Notes under the pieces: generated by a model
The model's input: only the letters and a program-made list of their open reading frames with translations
Told to the model about the DNA's origin: nothing
Databases searched by the model: none
Source: Pseudonocardiales bacterium
GTDB taxonomy: Bacteria; Actinomycetota; Actinomycetes; Mycobacteriales; Pseudonocardiaceae
Direction of reading: 5' to 3'
Length of the DNA: 64,000 nt
NCBI GenBank assembly: GCA_019247305.1
Contig: JAFAPC010000093.1
Span: forward strand, 35,706 to 99,705
Shown: positions 7,841-15,835 of the stretch, one piece after another
Numbering within the stretch: position 1 is the stretch's first letter
How the letters are laid out: every line of letters starts with the position of its first letter
Made by a program: the position numbers and the translations under genes

Positions 7841-8041
7841 ATGAAGATCAAGGAAATCTTCCAGAGCGGCTACCGCGCAAAGGAAGGTTACAGCAGCTGG
7901 GGTGGCTGGGGTCACGGCGGCCACGGCTGGGGTGGTGGCCACGGATGGGGTGGCTGGGGCCACGGCTGGGGTGGCTGGGGTGGTGGCCACCGCTGGGGTG
8001 GCTGGGGCCATTGGGGCAGCTGGGGCGGCTGGGGCTGCTAA
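7841..8041 (+). CDS. Trp/Gly/His-rich peptide, putative RiPP precursor
   Basis: A 66-aa peptide with a very strong ribosome site (AAAGGAGG at 7822-7829 and GAGAGG just before the ATG). Residues 1-19, MKIKEIFQSGYRAKEGYSS, look like a charged leader. Residues 20-66 contain only Gly, Trp, His, Ser, Arg and one Cys: 12 Trp, 6 His, 26 or so Gly, in repeats such as WGGWGH, ending in the sole Cys66. This leader/low-complexity-core design fits a ribosomally made, post-translationally modified peptide. The next genes are an ABC exporter and a flavin monooxygenase of the tryptophan-hydroxylase-like type, matching a Trp-rich substrate. I know no described family with this core. A metal-binding or structural Gly/Trp/His-rich peptide is the alternative. 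Confidence 0.7.
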   Translation: MKIKEIFQSGYRAKEGYSSWGGWGHGGHGWGGGHGWGGWGHGWGGWGGGHRWGGWGHWGSWGGWGC

Positions 8042-8075
8042 CTAGCCACTCGGCACGTCTAGTCACTCGGCACTT

Positions 8076-8124
8076 GTGGGCGGTGGCTCTCACCCGGTCC
8101 GCCCGGGTGGGGGTCACCGCCCAC
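8076..8124 (+). terminator. Large intercistronic hairpin (attenuator or partial terminator)
   Basis: Outer arms GTGGGCGGTG (8076-8085) and CACCGCCCAC (8115-8124) pair perfectly over 10 bp. An inner stem, CACCCGG (8091-8097) with CCGGGTG (8103-8109), continues the structure. It follows the peptide gene by 34 nt and precedes the exporter gene, with no U-tract. Placement after a small precursor gene suggests partial termination or 3'-end protection that yields more precursor than enzyme mRNA. Confidence 0.6.
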
Positions 8125-8173
8125 GGCAAACAACCCACCAGCCAGGATGAACCCAAGCCCGGAGACGAGCCCA

Positions 8174-8219
8174 GGTCTAGCAAGAACGGTCTAGAAAGAA
8201 CACCGGTCTAGAAAGAACA
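8174..8219 (+). repeat. Three direct repeats GGTCTAGmAAGAAC before the exporter gene
   Basis: Copies start at 8174 (GGTCTAGCAAGAAC), 8188 and 8205 (both GGTCTAGAAAGAACA). They end 13 nt before the exporter GTG and overlap the region where its ribosome site lies. Possible roles are a regulator or RNA-binding site; slipped-strand duplication is the neutral explanation. Confidence 0.6.
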
Positions 8220-8232
8220 GAGTGGAGTCGTT

Positions 8233-10092
8233 GTGTGGGGGGTGGTGAGGTCGTTGGTGCGTCCGGCACCGGTCGATGGTGTCGGGAGTTTGGTGGAGGT
8301 GGCTCCGGCGGCGGGTGTGCGGGAGGTGTTCCGCCGGTTTTGGCCGGACGCTCGGCCATTTCGGCGGTGGCTGTGGCTGAGTTTGGTATTGGTTGTCATC
8401 ACGCCGCTGGTGGACACTGGGGCGGTCTTGCTGTTCCGGGTGTTGGTCGATCGGGTGTTGGTTCCCCGGGACTTCTCGGCGTTCCCGCTGGTGGCTGCGG
8501 CGTTTGTGGTGGTCACTGTGCTGGTGGGGGCGCTGGCTTTCGCCGGGCAGTACCTGGGGGCGTGGATCGGGGAGCACTTCCTACACCGGATGCGGACGAG
8601 GGTGTTCGCCCATCTACATACCCTGTCAGTGAGTTTTTTCGATCGCCGTCGCCTGGGTGACCTCCTGTCCCGGTTGACCGGTGATGTGGCGGCGATCGAG
8701 AATGTGGTGCTCTCCGGGGTCGTCGGGATCGTCGCGAACGTGGTGCGGATCGTGGTGTTCGCCGCAGCGCTGTTCGTCCTGGACTGGCGGTTGGCGTTGG
8801 CGTCGCTGATCGCGGTGCCGGCGTTCTGGGCCACCGCACGGGTCTTTGCCCGCCGGATCAAGATCGCGTCCCAGGAGGTGCGGGCCCGCGCCGGGTCCAT
8901 TGCCGTGGTGGCAGAGGAAAGCCTGGGCAACGCCACCCTGATCCAGGCCTACGGCCGCGAAGGCGCCGAGCTGGCGCGCTTCGGCGCCCAGAGCATGGGC
9001 AGTGTGCACGCCGAGCTGGCCGCCACCCGGGTGGGGGCACTGTTCTCTCCGCTCGTGGACCTGATCCACGTGTTGGGGATCCTCACCATCCTCGGGGTCG
9101 GGATCTGGGAGCTGGCGGCCGGGCACATCAGCTTGGGTGCGCTGCTGGCTTTCCTGGTGTTCCTGGCCCAGATGTACCAGCCCGTGCAAGGCCTCGGCTC
9201 GCTGTCCACCTCCCTGTTCGGCGCCGCCGCGGCCGCCGAGCGGATCATTGAGCTGCTCGACGAGCACCCCACCGTCACCGCCCCGGCACACCCCGTTGCC
9301 CTGGGCCGTCCCCAGGGTGCGCTGCGTCTGGAGCACGTCAGCTTCACCTATCCCGACACCACCACCCCCGTCCTGACCGACATCAACCTCACCGTGGCAC
9401 CGGGGCAGACCACTGCCATCGTCGGCGCCAGCGGCGCTGGTAAGACCACCCTGCTCAAACTCCTACTGCGCTTCTATGACCCCACCGCCGGAACCATCAC
9501 CCTGGACGGCACCGACCTCCGCGAGGCGGATCCTGGGCACCTTCGCGCCGCCATCGCCATCGTGCTCCAGGAAACCCTGCTGCTTGATGGCACCATTGCC
9601 GAGAACATCCTCGCCGGCCGCCCCGATGCCACCCACGAGCAGCTCCTCACCGCTGCCCACGCCGCCGACGCCCACGAGTTCATCACCGCCCTGCCCGAGG
9701 GCTACCACACCCGAGTCGGGCAACGCGGCCGGCTGCTGTCCGGCGGAGAGCGCCAGCGCATCGCCATCGCCCGCGCCATGATCCGCGATGCTCCCCTGTT
9801 GCTGCTCGACGAACCCACCGCCAGCCTTGACGCTCAGGCCACCCAACGCGTTCTCACCCCCCTGCGCCGGCTCATCACCGGCCGCACCACCATCGTCATT
9901 TCCCATAACCTGCTCACCGTCACCGATGCCGACCAGATCATCTACCTGCACCATGGCCGCATCACCGAAACCGGCACCCACGCTCAGCTCCTCGCCAACA
10001 ACCACCACTACGCCTACCTTTACCACCTGCATCACCCCCCCACACTCGCCAGCACAGCAACCCCATCCGCAGGGAATGGAGCAGTGACATGA
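8233..10092 (+). CDS. ABC exporter, fused permease and ATPase (type I)
   Basis: A 619-aa half-transporter. The first 340 residues contain six predicted transmembrane helices of the type I exporter fold (for example VLVVITPLVDTGAVLLF near 52). The nucleotide-binding domain has Walker A GASGAGKTT (398-406), signature LSGGERQR (from 502), Walker B LLLLDEP (522-528) and the switch His in VISHN. There is no N-terminal C39 peptidase domain, so it would not cleave a leader itself. GTG 8233 has GGAG 5 nt upstream. It sits between the Trp-rich peptide and the flavoprotein, overlapping the latter by 4 nt; export of the modified peptide is the inferred role. It presumably works as a homodimer. Confidence 0.85.
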   Translation: MWGVVRSLVRPAPVDGVGSLVEVAPAAGVREVFRRFWPDARPFRRWLWLSLVLVVITPLVDTGAVLLFRVLVDRVLVPRDFSAFPLVAAAFVVVTVLVGALAFAGQYLGAWIGEHFLHRMRTRVFAHLHTLSVSFFDRRRLGDLLSRLTGDVAAIENVVLSGVVGIVANVVRIVVFAAALFVLDWRLALASLIAVPAFWATARVFARRIKIASQEVRARAGSIAVVAEESLGNATLIQAYGREGAELARFGAQSMGSVHAELAATRVGALFSPLVDLIHVLGILTILGVGIWELAAGHISLGALLAFLVFLAQMYQPVQGLGSLSTSLFGAAAAAERIIELLDEHPTVTAPAHPVALGRPQGALRLEHVSFTYPDTTTPVLTDINLTVAPGQTTAIVGASGAGKTTLLKLLLRFYDPTAGTITLDGTDLREADPGHLRAAIAIVLQETLLLDGTIAENILAGRPDATHEQLLTAAHAADAHEFITALPEGYHTRVGQRGRLLSGGERQRIAIARAMIRDAPLLLLDEPTASLDAQATQRVLTPLRRLITGRTTIVISHNLLTVTDADQIIYLHHGRITETGTHAQLLANNHHYAYLYHLHHPPTLASTATPSAGNGAVT

Positions 10093-11315
10093 GAATTGTG
10101 TGCATCGGCGGCGGACCGGCCGGGTTGTACTTCGCTATCTCGGCGAAACTGCGCGACGCCGGCCACGACATTACCGTCATTGAACGGGATCCTCCCGGCG
10201 CCACCTACGGCTGGGGTGTGGTGTATTGGGATGACCTACTCGATATCTTGTTCCGCAACGACCCCGACAGCGCCCGGGCGGTGCGTGCCGAATCCGTCCT
10301 GTGGCAGGAACAACGGGTGATCCTGCGCAGTGAGCAGACCGCCTATCTGCCCGGGTACGGCTTCAGCGTGGGCCGCGCGGCCCTGCTCGACATCCTCGGT
10401 CAGCGAGCCGCCGAACTGGGAATCGATCTCCAGTACCGTCGCGAGGTCGAGGACCTCGCCGAGGTGGCCGACGCCGACCTCGTCGTGATCTGCGACGGCG
10501 CCAACAGCCGGACGCGAACCCGCCACGGCGAGGACTTCGGCGCCCGGGTGGACCTCGGCGGGAACCCCTACATCTGGCTGGGCACCGACAAGGTCTTTGA
10601 CAGCTTCACGTTCGCCTTCGAGCACAGCTGCGCCGGGTGGATCTGGTTCCACGCCTACCCCTCCACCGCAGGGACCAGCACCTGCATCGTGGAATGCGCC
10701 CAGCGCACCTGGCAAGGGCTCGGATTCGACTCGCTCAGCAGCGAAGACAGCGTCCGCCTCTTAGAGAAGATCTTCGAGCACGCCCTCGACGGCCACGCGC
10801 TGATCAGCCAATCCCGCAGCGAGCCGGCCCGGTGGCTGCGCTTCACCCACGTCACCAACCGCACCTGGTACCACAACAACCTGGTCCTCGTTGGCGACGC
10901 CGCCCACACCACCCACTTCACCCTCGGGTCCGGCACCCGGCTAGCGATGATCGACGCAGTGATGCTCGCCCAGAGCCTCTACCACCACGACGAGCCGTCC
11001 ACCGCCCTAGCGGACTATGATCAGCGAGGTCGCGCGGCGCTACGGCAGATCCAAGCCGGAGCACGCACCAGCATGGCCTGGTTCGAACGCGCTGACCACT
11101 ACCTCGACCGGCAAGACGCCGTGGCCTTCGCCTACTCCATGGCAGGTCGCCAAGGAGCCCAGCCACCCTGGCGTTACCAGACACACCTTGCCACCCAGAT
11201 CCCCACGGTACGGAAAGCGCTGCGGAGATTCCACACCGCCCGGCGGGGGTACCTCGCGCTCCGACGGGGAGAATCAGCTGCGCATCTCCGACCTGCCCCA
11301 CGCACTACGCGATAA
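10089..11315 (+). CDS. FAD-dependent monooxygenase of the VioC/VioD-like aromatic hydroxylase group
   Basis: A 408-aa flavoprotein. It opens with the FAD dinucleotide fold CIGGGPAGLYFAI (from residue 4), has a conserved YGWGVVYWDD after strand two, the DG motif ICDGANSRTR (about 134-143) and the GD motif LVGDAAHTTHFTLGSGTRLA (about 267-286). The segments NPYIWLGTDKVFDSFTF and TSTCIVECAQRTW resemble, from memory, the indole hydroxylases VioC/VioD and the anthraniloyl/salicylyl-CoA hydroxylases, which add oxygen to aromatic rings using NAD(P)H and O2. ATG 10089 overlaps the exporter stop (ATGA). With a 12-Trp peptide two genes upstream, peptide Trp hydroxylation or oxidation is an attractive inference. 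A small-molecule substrate remains possible. Confidence 0.8.
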   Translation: MRIVCIGGGPAGLYFAISAKLRDAGHDITVIERDPPGATYGWGVVYWDDLLDILFRNDPDSARAVRAESVLWQEQRVILRSEQTAYLPGYGFSVGRAALLDILGQRAAELGIDLQYRREVEDLAEVADADLVVICDGANSRTRTRHGEDFGARVDLGGNPYIWLGTDKVFDSFTFAFEHSCAGWIWFHAYPSTAGTSTCIVECAQRTWQGLGFDSLSSEDSVRLLEKIFEHALDGHALISQSRSEPARWLRFTHVTNRTWYHNNLVLVGDAAHTTHFTLGSGTRLAMIDAVMLAQSLYHHDEPSTALADYDQRGRAALRQIQAGARTSMAWFERADHYLDRQDAVAFAYSMAGRQGAQPPWRYQTHLATQIPTVRKALRRFHTARRGYLALRRGESAAHLRPAPRTTR

Positions 11316-12120
11316 GTCGCGGTTTGCACAGCGCCTGGCCGGTCGCCGGCCAGCGGTGTTTCTCGACTATGACGGGACGCTGACGCCTATCGTGGACCGA
11401 CCTGAGGACGCCGTGCTGTCGGAGGGCATGCGAGACGCGGTGCGCCGGCTCGCCGAACGCGCCACGGTGTGCGTGGTCAGTGGTCGGGATCGGCCCGTCG
11501 TCGCCCAGTGGATAGGTATTGACGGCCTGGTCGTAGCGGGCAGTCACGGCTTCGACCTCGGGGATCACCACGACCGCGCGCTGCGCCGCGAGGCGGCCGC
11601 CGGCTTCGAGGACCTGCTCTGCACTGTCACCGACCGGCTGCGCACCGAAGTCGAACCAGTTCAGGGCGCGGTCGTGGAGCCCAAGCGGTTCTCGGTCGCG
11701 GTGCACTACCGGCTCGTTGCCCCGCACGAGCACCAGTACGTCAAAGCCGTGGTGGACACGCTGCTGGCCGACCACCCCGAGCTGCTCAAAATGACCCCAG
11801 GCAAGATGGTCTACGAGATCCAACCCAAGGTTGACTGGGACAAGGGCAAGGCCGTCCAGTACCTGTGCCACGCCTTAGGTGTCGAAAGCGACGAGTTCGT
11901 GCGAGTGTATCTCGGTGACGACATCACCGATGAGGACGCCTTCCGGGCTCTCAAGGGGGCTCTCCAGGGCCCCCCTGGCGGAGCGCGTCCGGGCAGCGGC
12001 ATCGGCATCGTGGTCGCCGATCTCAGCGACCCGGAACAGGCTGGCCGGAGCACCGCCGCGGACTTCATGCTGGAGTCGACCGGGGAGGTGCAGCGGTTCC
12101 TGAACACACTGGCGCGTTGA
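11278..12120 (+). CDS. otsB: Trehalose-6-phosphate phosphatase
   Basis: Dephosphorylates trehalose 6-phosphate. The HAD nucleophile motif FLDYDGTLTP, the VVSGRDRPVV motif, the VAGSHGFDL segment and the acidic VYLGDDITDEDAF motif are all present in the usual order for OtsB, and the C-terminal half matches in length. The start is uncertain: no ATG, GTG or TTG is available between the upstream gene and the catalytic motif, other than an ATG 300 nt inside the flavoprotein. I chose CTG 11278, which follows GGGGAG by 6 nt and overlaps the flavoprotein by 38 nt. The stop overlaps the next gene by 4 nt. Confidence 0.82.
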   Translation: MRISDLPHALRDKSRFAQRLAGRRPAVFLDYDGTLTPIVDRPEDAVLSEGMRDAVRRLAERATVCVVSGRDRPVVAQWIGIDGLVVAGSHGFDLGDHHDRALRREAAAGFEDLLCTVTDRLRTEVEPVQGAVVEPKRFSVAVHYRLVAPHEHQYVKAVVDTLLADHPELLKMTPGKMVYEIQPKVDWDKGKAVQYLCHALGVESDEFVRVYLGDDITDEDAFRALKGALQGPPGGARPGSGIGIVVADLSDPEQAGRSTAADFMLESTGEVQRFLNTLAR

Positions 12121-13058
12121 CCATCGGGGTGGACGTCGGTGGTACCAAGGTTGCGGCCGGCGCCGTCGATGAGTGCGGGACGATCGTCGCCACAACCTAT
12201 CGGGACACCCCAGCCGATGATGTGTTGCGGATCGAGAATGCCATCGTCGCCGCCGTCGGGGAGCTCACCAGCAAGTACGACGTCGAGGCGGTCGGCATCG
12301 GAGCGGCTGGTTTCATCGACGCACACCGTTCGACGGTGATGTTCGCCCCGAACCTCGCCTGGCGCGACGAGCCGCTCCAGGCGTCGCTGCAGCGCCGGCT
12401 ACGGCTGCCCGTGGTGATTGAGAACGACGCCAACGCCGCCGCATGGGCGGAGGTCCGGTTCGGCGCTGGTCGCGGTGCGGACCACGTGGAGACCGTCACG
12501 GTGGGAACCGTCATCGGGGGCGGCATCGTGGTGAACGGGCAGTTGCTGCGCGGCCAGTTCGGCGCGGCCGCGGAGATCGGCCACCTCACCATCATCCCGG
12601 ACGGCCGGCGCTGCGGATGCGGTCTGCGTGGGTGCTGGGAGCAGTACGCCAGCGGTCGGGCGCTGGTCCGGGAAGCCCATGAGCTCCTGCGCGCCTCGCC
12701 CGAGGGCGCCGGGCACCTGGTGCGACTCGCCGAGGGTCGGCCGGAGAACATCACCGGAGAGATGATCACCCAAGCCGCTGCGGCCGGCGATGCGGCGGCG
12801 TTGCGGTGCTTTGAGGTAGTGGGGATGTGGCTGGGGCGCGGCCTGAGCGGACTGGCCGCGATCCTGGACCCTGCCTTGTTTGTCATCGGTGGTGGGGTCT
12901 CCGCAGCCGGCGAGGTGCTGCGCGCTCCTGCCTCAGCCGCCTTCGCTGCATCCTTGACCGGCCGCGGGCACCGGCCGATAGCCGAGGTGCGGCTCGCGGA
13001 ACTGGGTGCCGAGGCCGGCCTCGTCGGTGCCGCCGACCTGGCCCGCCACTCGTCGTAG
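12117..13058 (+). CDS. ROK-family glucokinase
   Basis: A 313-aa sugar kinase. It begins at TTG 12117 within the otsB stop, directly at the phosphate-binding motif IGVDVGGTKVAAG. Further landmarks are the catalytic IENDANAAAWAE (about 101-112), the second phosphate motif TVGTVIGGGIVVNG, the ROK zinc motif CGCGLRGCWEQYAS (about 163-176) and the adenosine segment VIGGGVSAAG near 260. Most likely it phosphorylates glucose with ATP, consistent with its coupling to trehalose metabolism, where trehalose breakdown yields glucose. N-acetylglucosamine kinase is the main alternative. Confidence 0.85.
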   Translation: MTIGVDVGGTKVAAGAVDECGTIVATTYRDTPADDVLRIENAIVAAVGELTSKYDVEAVGIGAAGFIDAHRSTVMFAPNLAWRDEPLQASLQRRLRLPVVIENDANAAAWAEVRFGAGRGADHVETVTVGTVIGGGIVVNGQLLRGQFGAAAEIGHLTIIPDGRRCGCGLRGCWEQYASGRALVREAHELLRASPEGAGHLVRLAEGRPENITGEMITQAAAAGDAAALRCFEVVGMWLGRGLSGLAAILDPALFVIGGGVSAAGEVLRAPASAAFAASLTGRGHRPIAEVRLAELGAEAGLVGAADLARHSS

Positions 13059-13158
13059 TACTTGGCTCGCCGCGGTGAGCCGGACCATACTGGGTGGCAT
13101 AGGCGCGCTCCCCCGCGCTCACGTCTCGGATGAGAACGAGTCGAGCAGGGAGCACGGC

Positions 13159-13479
13159 GTGACGCTCGGGTGGATCGGCGCCCATGGCGGGGAAGGCATC
13201 ACCGGCGGCCAGGTGGTGCGTGCTCGAGCGGTATGGATAGACCTCGACGTGGCATTCCCGCTGCCACCCAACCACCGTCGGCGGGTCATCGCCGAGGGGC
13301 TCGACCTCACCGGCCGGGTTCCCGGCATGCTCAAACGCTGGGTCCGTGGCTCACGGGGCGAATGGTACGGCGTGGTGTGGGTCCGGCTCCGCGACGGCGC
13401 CGGAGACGTCCGGCTGACCCTTGACGACCACCTGATCCCCGCAGCCGCGCTCAGCCTACGGCTGGCTTCCTCGCCGTGA
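13159..13479 (+). CDS. Conserved small protein of unknown function
   Basis: A 106-aa protein from GTG 13159. It is Arg-rich with a readable pattern VVRARAVWIDLDVAFPLPP, then NHRRRVIAEGLDLTGRVPG, and a beta-rich C-terminal half (GVVWVRLRDGAGDVRLTLDD). The good codon pattern and position after the kinase support a real gene. I recall similar short proteins in actinomycetes without an assigned role. It overlaps the 3' end of the convergent udgX by 29 nt. No signal peptide or membrane segment is visible. Confidence 0.6.
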   Translation: MTLGWIGAHGGEGITGGQVVRARAVWIDLDVAFPLPPNHRRRVIAEGLDLTGRVPGMLKRWVRGSRGEWYGVVWVRLRDGAGDVRLTLDDHLIPAAALSLRLASSP

Positions 13480-14077
13480 GACCTCGCTGGCCGATCCGGT
13501 GGGCGGTGCGCCCGGCCAGCTCCAAGTCGGCGACTAGCCCATCGAGCATCTCGGCCTGGCGGTCCTTCGGGCCGCGCAGCACGGCGGAGGGATGGATCGT
13601 GGCCACCAATGGCAGACCCTGATACTCAAGCACCTCGCCGCGGTGCTGCGTCAGCCGAAACGACGTGCCGAGCAGCGCCTTGGCCGCCGTCGCGCCCAAC
13701 ATCACCAGCAGGTGCGGACGTATCGAGGCGAGTTCGGCGCGCAGCCAGGGTAGGCACGCCCGGACATGCTCGACTCCGGGTGTGCGATGAATGCGGACCT
13801 TACCCTGACGCCGGAACCGGAAGTGCTTGACCACATTAGTGACATAGACGTCCGCGCGGGTCACCCCGGCCCGCTCCAGAGCCCGCTCGAGTACCCGGCC
13901 AGCTGGCCCGACGAACGGCTCACCCGCGACGTCCTCCCGATCGCCGGGTTGCTCGCCGACCAACACCATCGCGGCATGGGGGTTTCCGGAGCCAAAGACC
14001 GTCTGCGTCGCCTCGGCGTGGAGTTCGCAGGCGGTGCACTGTGCTGCTTGTCGACGCAGCTCGATCAGTTCGGACAT
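13451..14077 (-). CDS. udgX: UdgX-type uracil-DNA glycosylase
   Basis: A 208-aa enzyme of the UDG superfamily. Motif A is GEQPGDREDVAGEPFVGPAG (41-60), the iron-sulfur cysteines include C14 and C17 in CTAC, and a C-terminal ATIHPSAVLRG forms motif B. The loop GKVRIHRTP (92-100) corresponds to the KRRIH loop that defines UdgX, whose His forms a covalent bond to the abasic sugar; here that is His97, and the second residue of the loop is Val instead of Arg. It therefore likely excises uracil and stays cross-linked. ATG 14077 is used because the longer reading frame upstream lies antisense to the alcohol dehydrogenase. Confidence 0.85.
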   Translation of the reverse strand: MSELIELRRQAAQCTACELHAEATQTVFGSGNPHAAMVLVGEQPGDREDVAGEPFVGPAGRVLERALERAGVTRADVYVTNVVKHFRFRRQGKVRIHRTPGVEHVRACLPWLRAELASIRPHLLVMLGATAAKALLGTSFRLTQHRGEVLEYQGLPLVATIHPSAVLRGPKDRQAEMLDGLVADLELAGRTAHRIGQRGLTARKPAVG

Positions 14078-14134
14078 GCCTGGGAGTACCCGTGCTCCGC
14101 TGCGGGTATGCCCTCGGGTAGAGGAGGCAATGAC

Positions 14135-15319
14135 ATGAAGGCAGTGACATGGCACGGCAAGCGCGACGTCCGCGTCGAGACGGTCCCTGATCCGAAGATC
14201 GAGCATCCGACGGACGCGATTGTGCGGATCACGACCACCGGCATCTGCGGGTCCGACTTGCATCTTTACGAGGTGCTCGGCCCATTTATGGGTGAGGGCG
14301 ACATTCTCGGCCACGAGCCGATGGGGATCGTCGAGGAGGTCGGTCACGAGGTTACCGAGATCCGCCCCGGTCAACGCGTGGTGATCCCGTTCAACATCTC
14401 CTGCGGAACCTGTTTCATGTGCACGCAGGGACTGCATTCGCAGTGTGAGACGACCCAGGTCCGGGAGCAAGGCATGGGGGCTGCCCTGTTTGGCTACACG
14501 AAGCTTTACGGTCAGGTGCCCGGCGGGCAGGCGGAGTATCTGAGGGTCCCGTTCGGCAACACGCTGCCGATCGTGGTGCCCGAGGGTCCTGCCGACGAGC
14601 GGTTCGTCTATCTCTCTGATGTGCTGCCCACCGCATGGCAAGCGGTCGAGTACGCCGCGCTTCCCCCTGGGGGGAGCATCGTCGTGCTGGGTCTCGGCCC
14701 GATCGGTGACATGTCCACCCGGATTGCCCAGCATCGGGGCGCCGGGCGGGTAATCGGCGTCGATCTGGTGCCCGAGCGCCTCGCGCGTGCTCGGCGCCGT
14801 GGCGTCGAGACGCTCGACCTGCGCGAGCACGAGAACGATCTTGCTGAGGTGATCCGGGAGATGACTGAAGGTCGTGGGCCGGACGCGGTCATCGACGCCG
14901 TCGGGATGGAGGCGCACGGCTCACCCGGCATAAAAATGGCCCAGCAGATGACCGGCGTACTCCCTCAATCGGTGGCGGCGACGCTGATGCAGAAGGCGGG
15001 CGTCGACCGGCTGCACGGCCTCTACTCGGCGATAGACATCGTGCGGCGGGGCGGCACGATCTCCGTGATCGGGGTCTACGGCGGCATGGTTGACCCGCTG
15101 CCGATGTTGACGATTTTCGACAAGCAGCTCCAGATACGGATGGGACAGGCCAACGTCAAACGGTGGGTCGGCGACATTCTGCCGTTGCTCACCGATGGCG
15201 ACCCGCTAGGCGTGGAAGGCTTCGCCACCCACAAGCTTCCGCTGAGCAAGGCACCAGAGGCCTATGAGATGTTCCAGAAAAAGACCGACGGAGCCATCAA
15301 GGTCCTGCTCAAACCGTAG
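14135..15319 (+). CDS. Zinc-dependent alcohol dehydrogenase (MDR family)
   Basis: A 394-aa medium-chain dehydrogenase. The catalytic-zinc region TTGICGSDLHLYE (about 33-45), GHEPMGIVEEVG (about 57-68) and the structural-zinc cysteines in CGTCFMCTQGLHSQC (about 88-102) are present. The NAD(P) site is VLGLGPIGDMSTRIAQHRGA near 185. Length and the long insertion after the Rossmann fold match glutathione-independent formaldehyde dehydrogenase-like and S-(hydroxymethyl)-thiol dehydrogenases. ATG 14135 has GAGGAGG 9 nt upstream; an overlapping ATG at 14130 is in another frame. The substrate is not fixed by sequence. It is divergent from udgX, with 57 nt between starts. Confidence 0.85.
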   Translation: MKAVTWHGKRDVRVETVPDPKIEHPTDAIVRITTTGICGSDLHLYEVLGPFMGEGDILGHEPMGIVEEVGHEVTEIRPGQRVVIPFNISCGTCFMCTQGLHSQCETTQVREQGMGAALFGYTKLYGQVPGGQAEYLRVPFGNTLPIVVPEGPADERFVYLSDVLPTAWQAVEYAALPPGGSIVVLGLGPIGDMSTRIAQHRGAGRVIGVDLVPERLARARRRGVETLDLREHENDLAEVIREMTEGRGPDAVIDAVGMEAHGSPGIKMAQQMTGVLPQSVAATLMQKAGVDRLHGLYSAIDIVRRGGTISVIGVYGGMVDPLPMLTIFDKQLQIRMGQANVKRWVGDILPLLTDGDPLGVEGFATHKLPLSKAPEAYEMFQKKTDGAIKVLLKP

Positions 15320-15835
15320 GTCTGCGCAGCAAGCGCAGGAGTTCGCGGCAGGCGGGTTCGGCTCTCCCCGTCGGTGAAACCGGGGACTTTGGCGCGGGGA
15401 CCGGGGTGGCCTGGGGACGGGAGGGCGCTGCGACGCCCTCCCCGAACGGGTGGTCCTTCGGCTACCCGGACGGCCGCAAACCCCCAAGACCGCGAGCGCC
15501 AAGAGCACTGGCTGTCAACAGTGTCACCTGGAAAAACACCCACGTCTGCTGCGCTGCGTGACGATGCCAGGACAGTACCTCCGTTCGGGTGACGGCGAGG
15601 CCACCCCTCTTGCATCACCCACAGTGATCCGTACGGTCAATATCGTCCTGTGCGAAGGGGCCACTTGGTGCAGGAATCCGGACCCGGCGCGCAGAGCCCT
15701 GTCCCTCGGGACCGGATACTGCAACCTCACCCTGAAACGGGACAGGGGCGCACGATGGCGTCACGTGAGGCGGGATAGCGACCCCGCTCATGGATCACGC
15801 TCATCAGTCGCGTGCGCGTTTCGCGGAGAGCGGAC
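15320..15835 (+). other. Gene-free leader region upstream of the Rpf-like gene
   Basis: About 500 nt without a credible gene on either strand. It is rich in GC stems. A clear long-range pair is CCTGTCCC (15698-15705) with GGGACAGG (15739-15746). Genes for Rpf proteins in actinobacteria often carry a c-di-AMP (ydaO-type) riboswitch in such leaders; I looked for its conserved core and could not identify it, so no riboswitch is called. Confidence 0.4.

Noticed and set aside
7841..11315. Lanthipeptide, YcaO-azole or lasso peptide classification
   Set aside because: No LanB/C/M, YcaO, radical SAM or lasso cyclase gene is present; the core has one Cys and few Ser.
14078..14917. N-terminal extension of UdgX
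   Set aside because: The frame runs antisense through the alcohol dehydrogenase; UdgX proteins normally begin just before the CxxC cluster.
15320..15835. ydaO (c-di-AMP) riboswitch before the Rpf-like gene
   Set aside because: The position is right for actinobacteria, but I could not identify the conserved core; a covariance-model search would decide.
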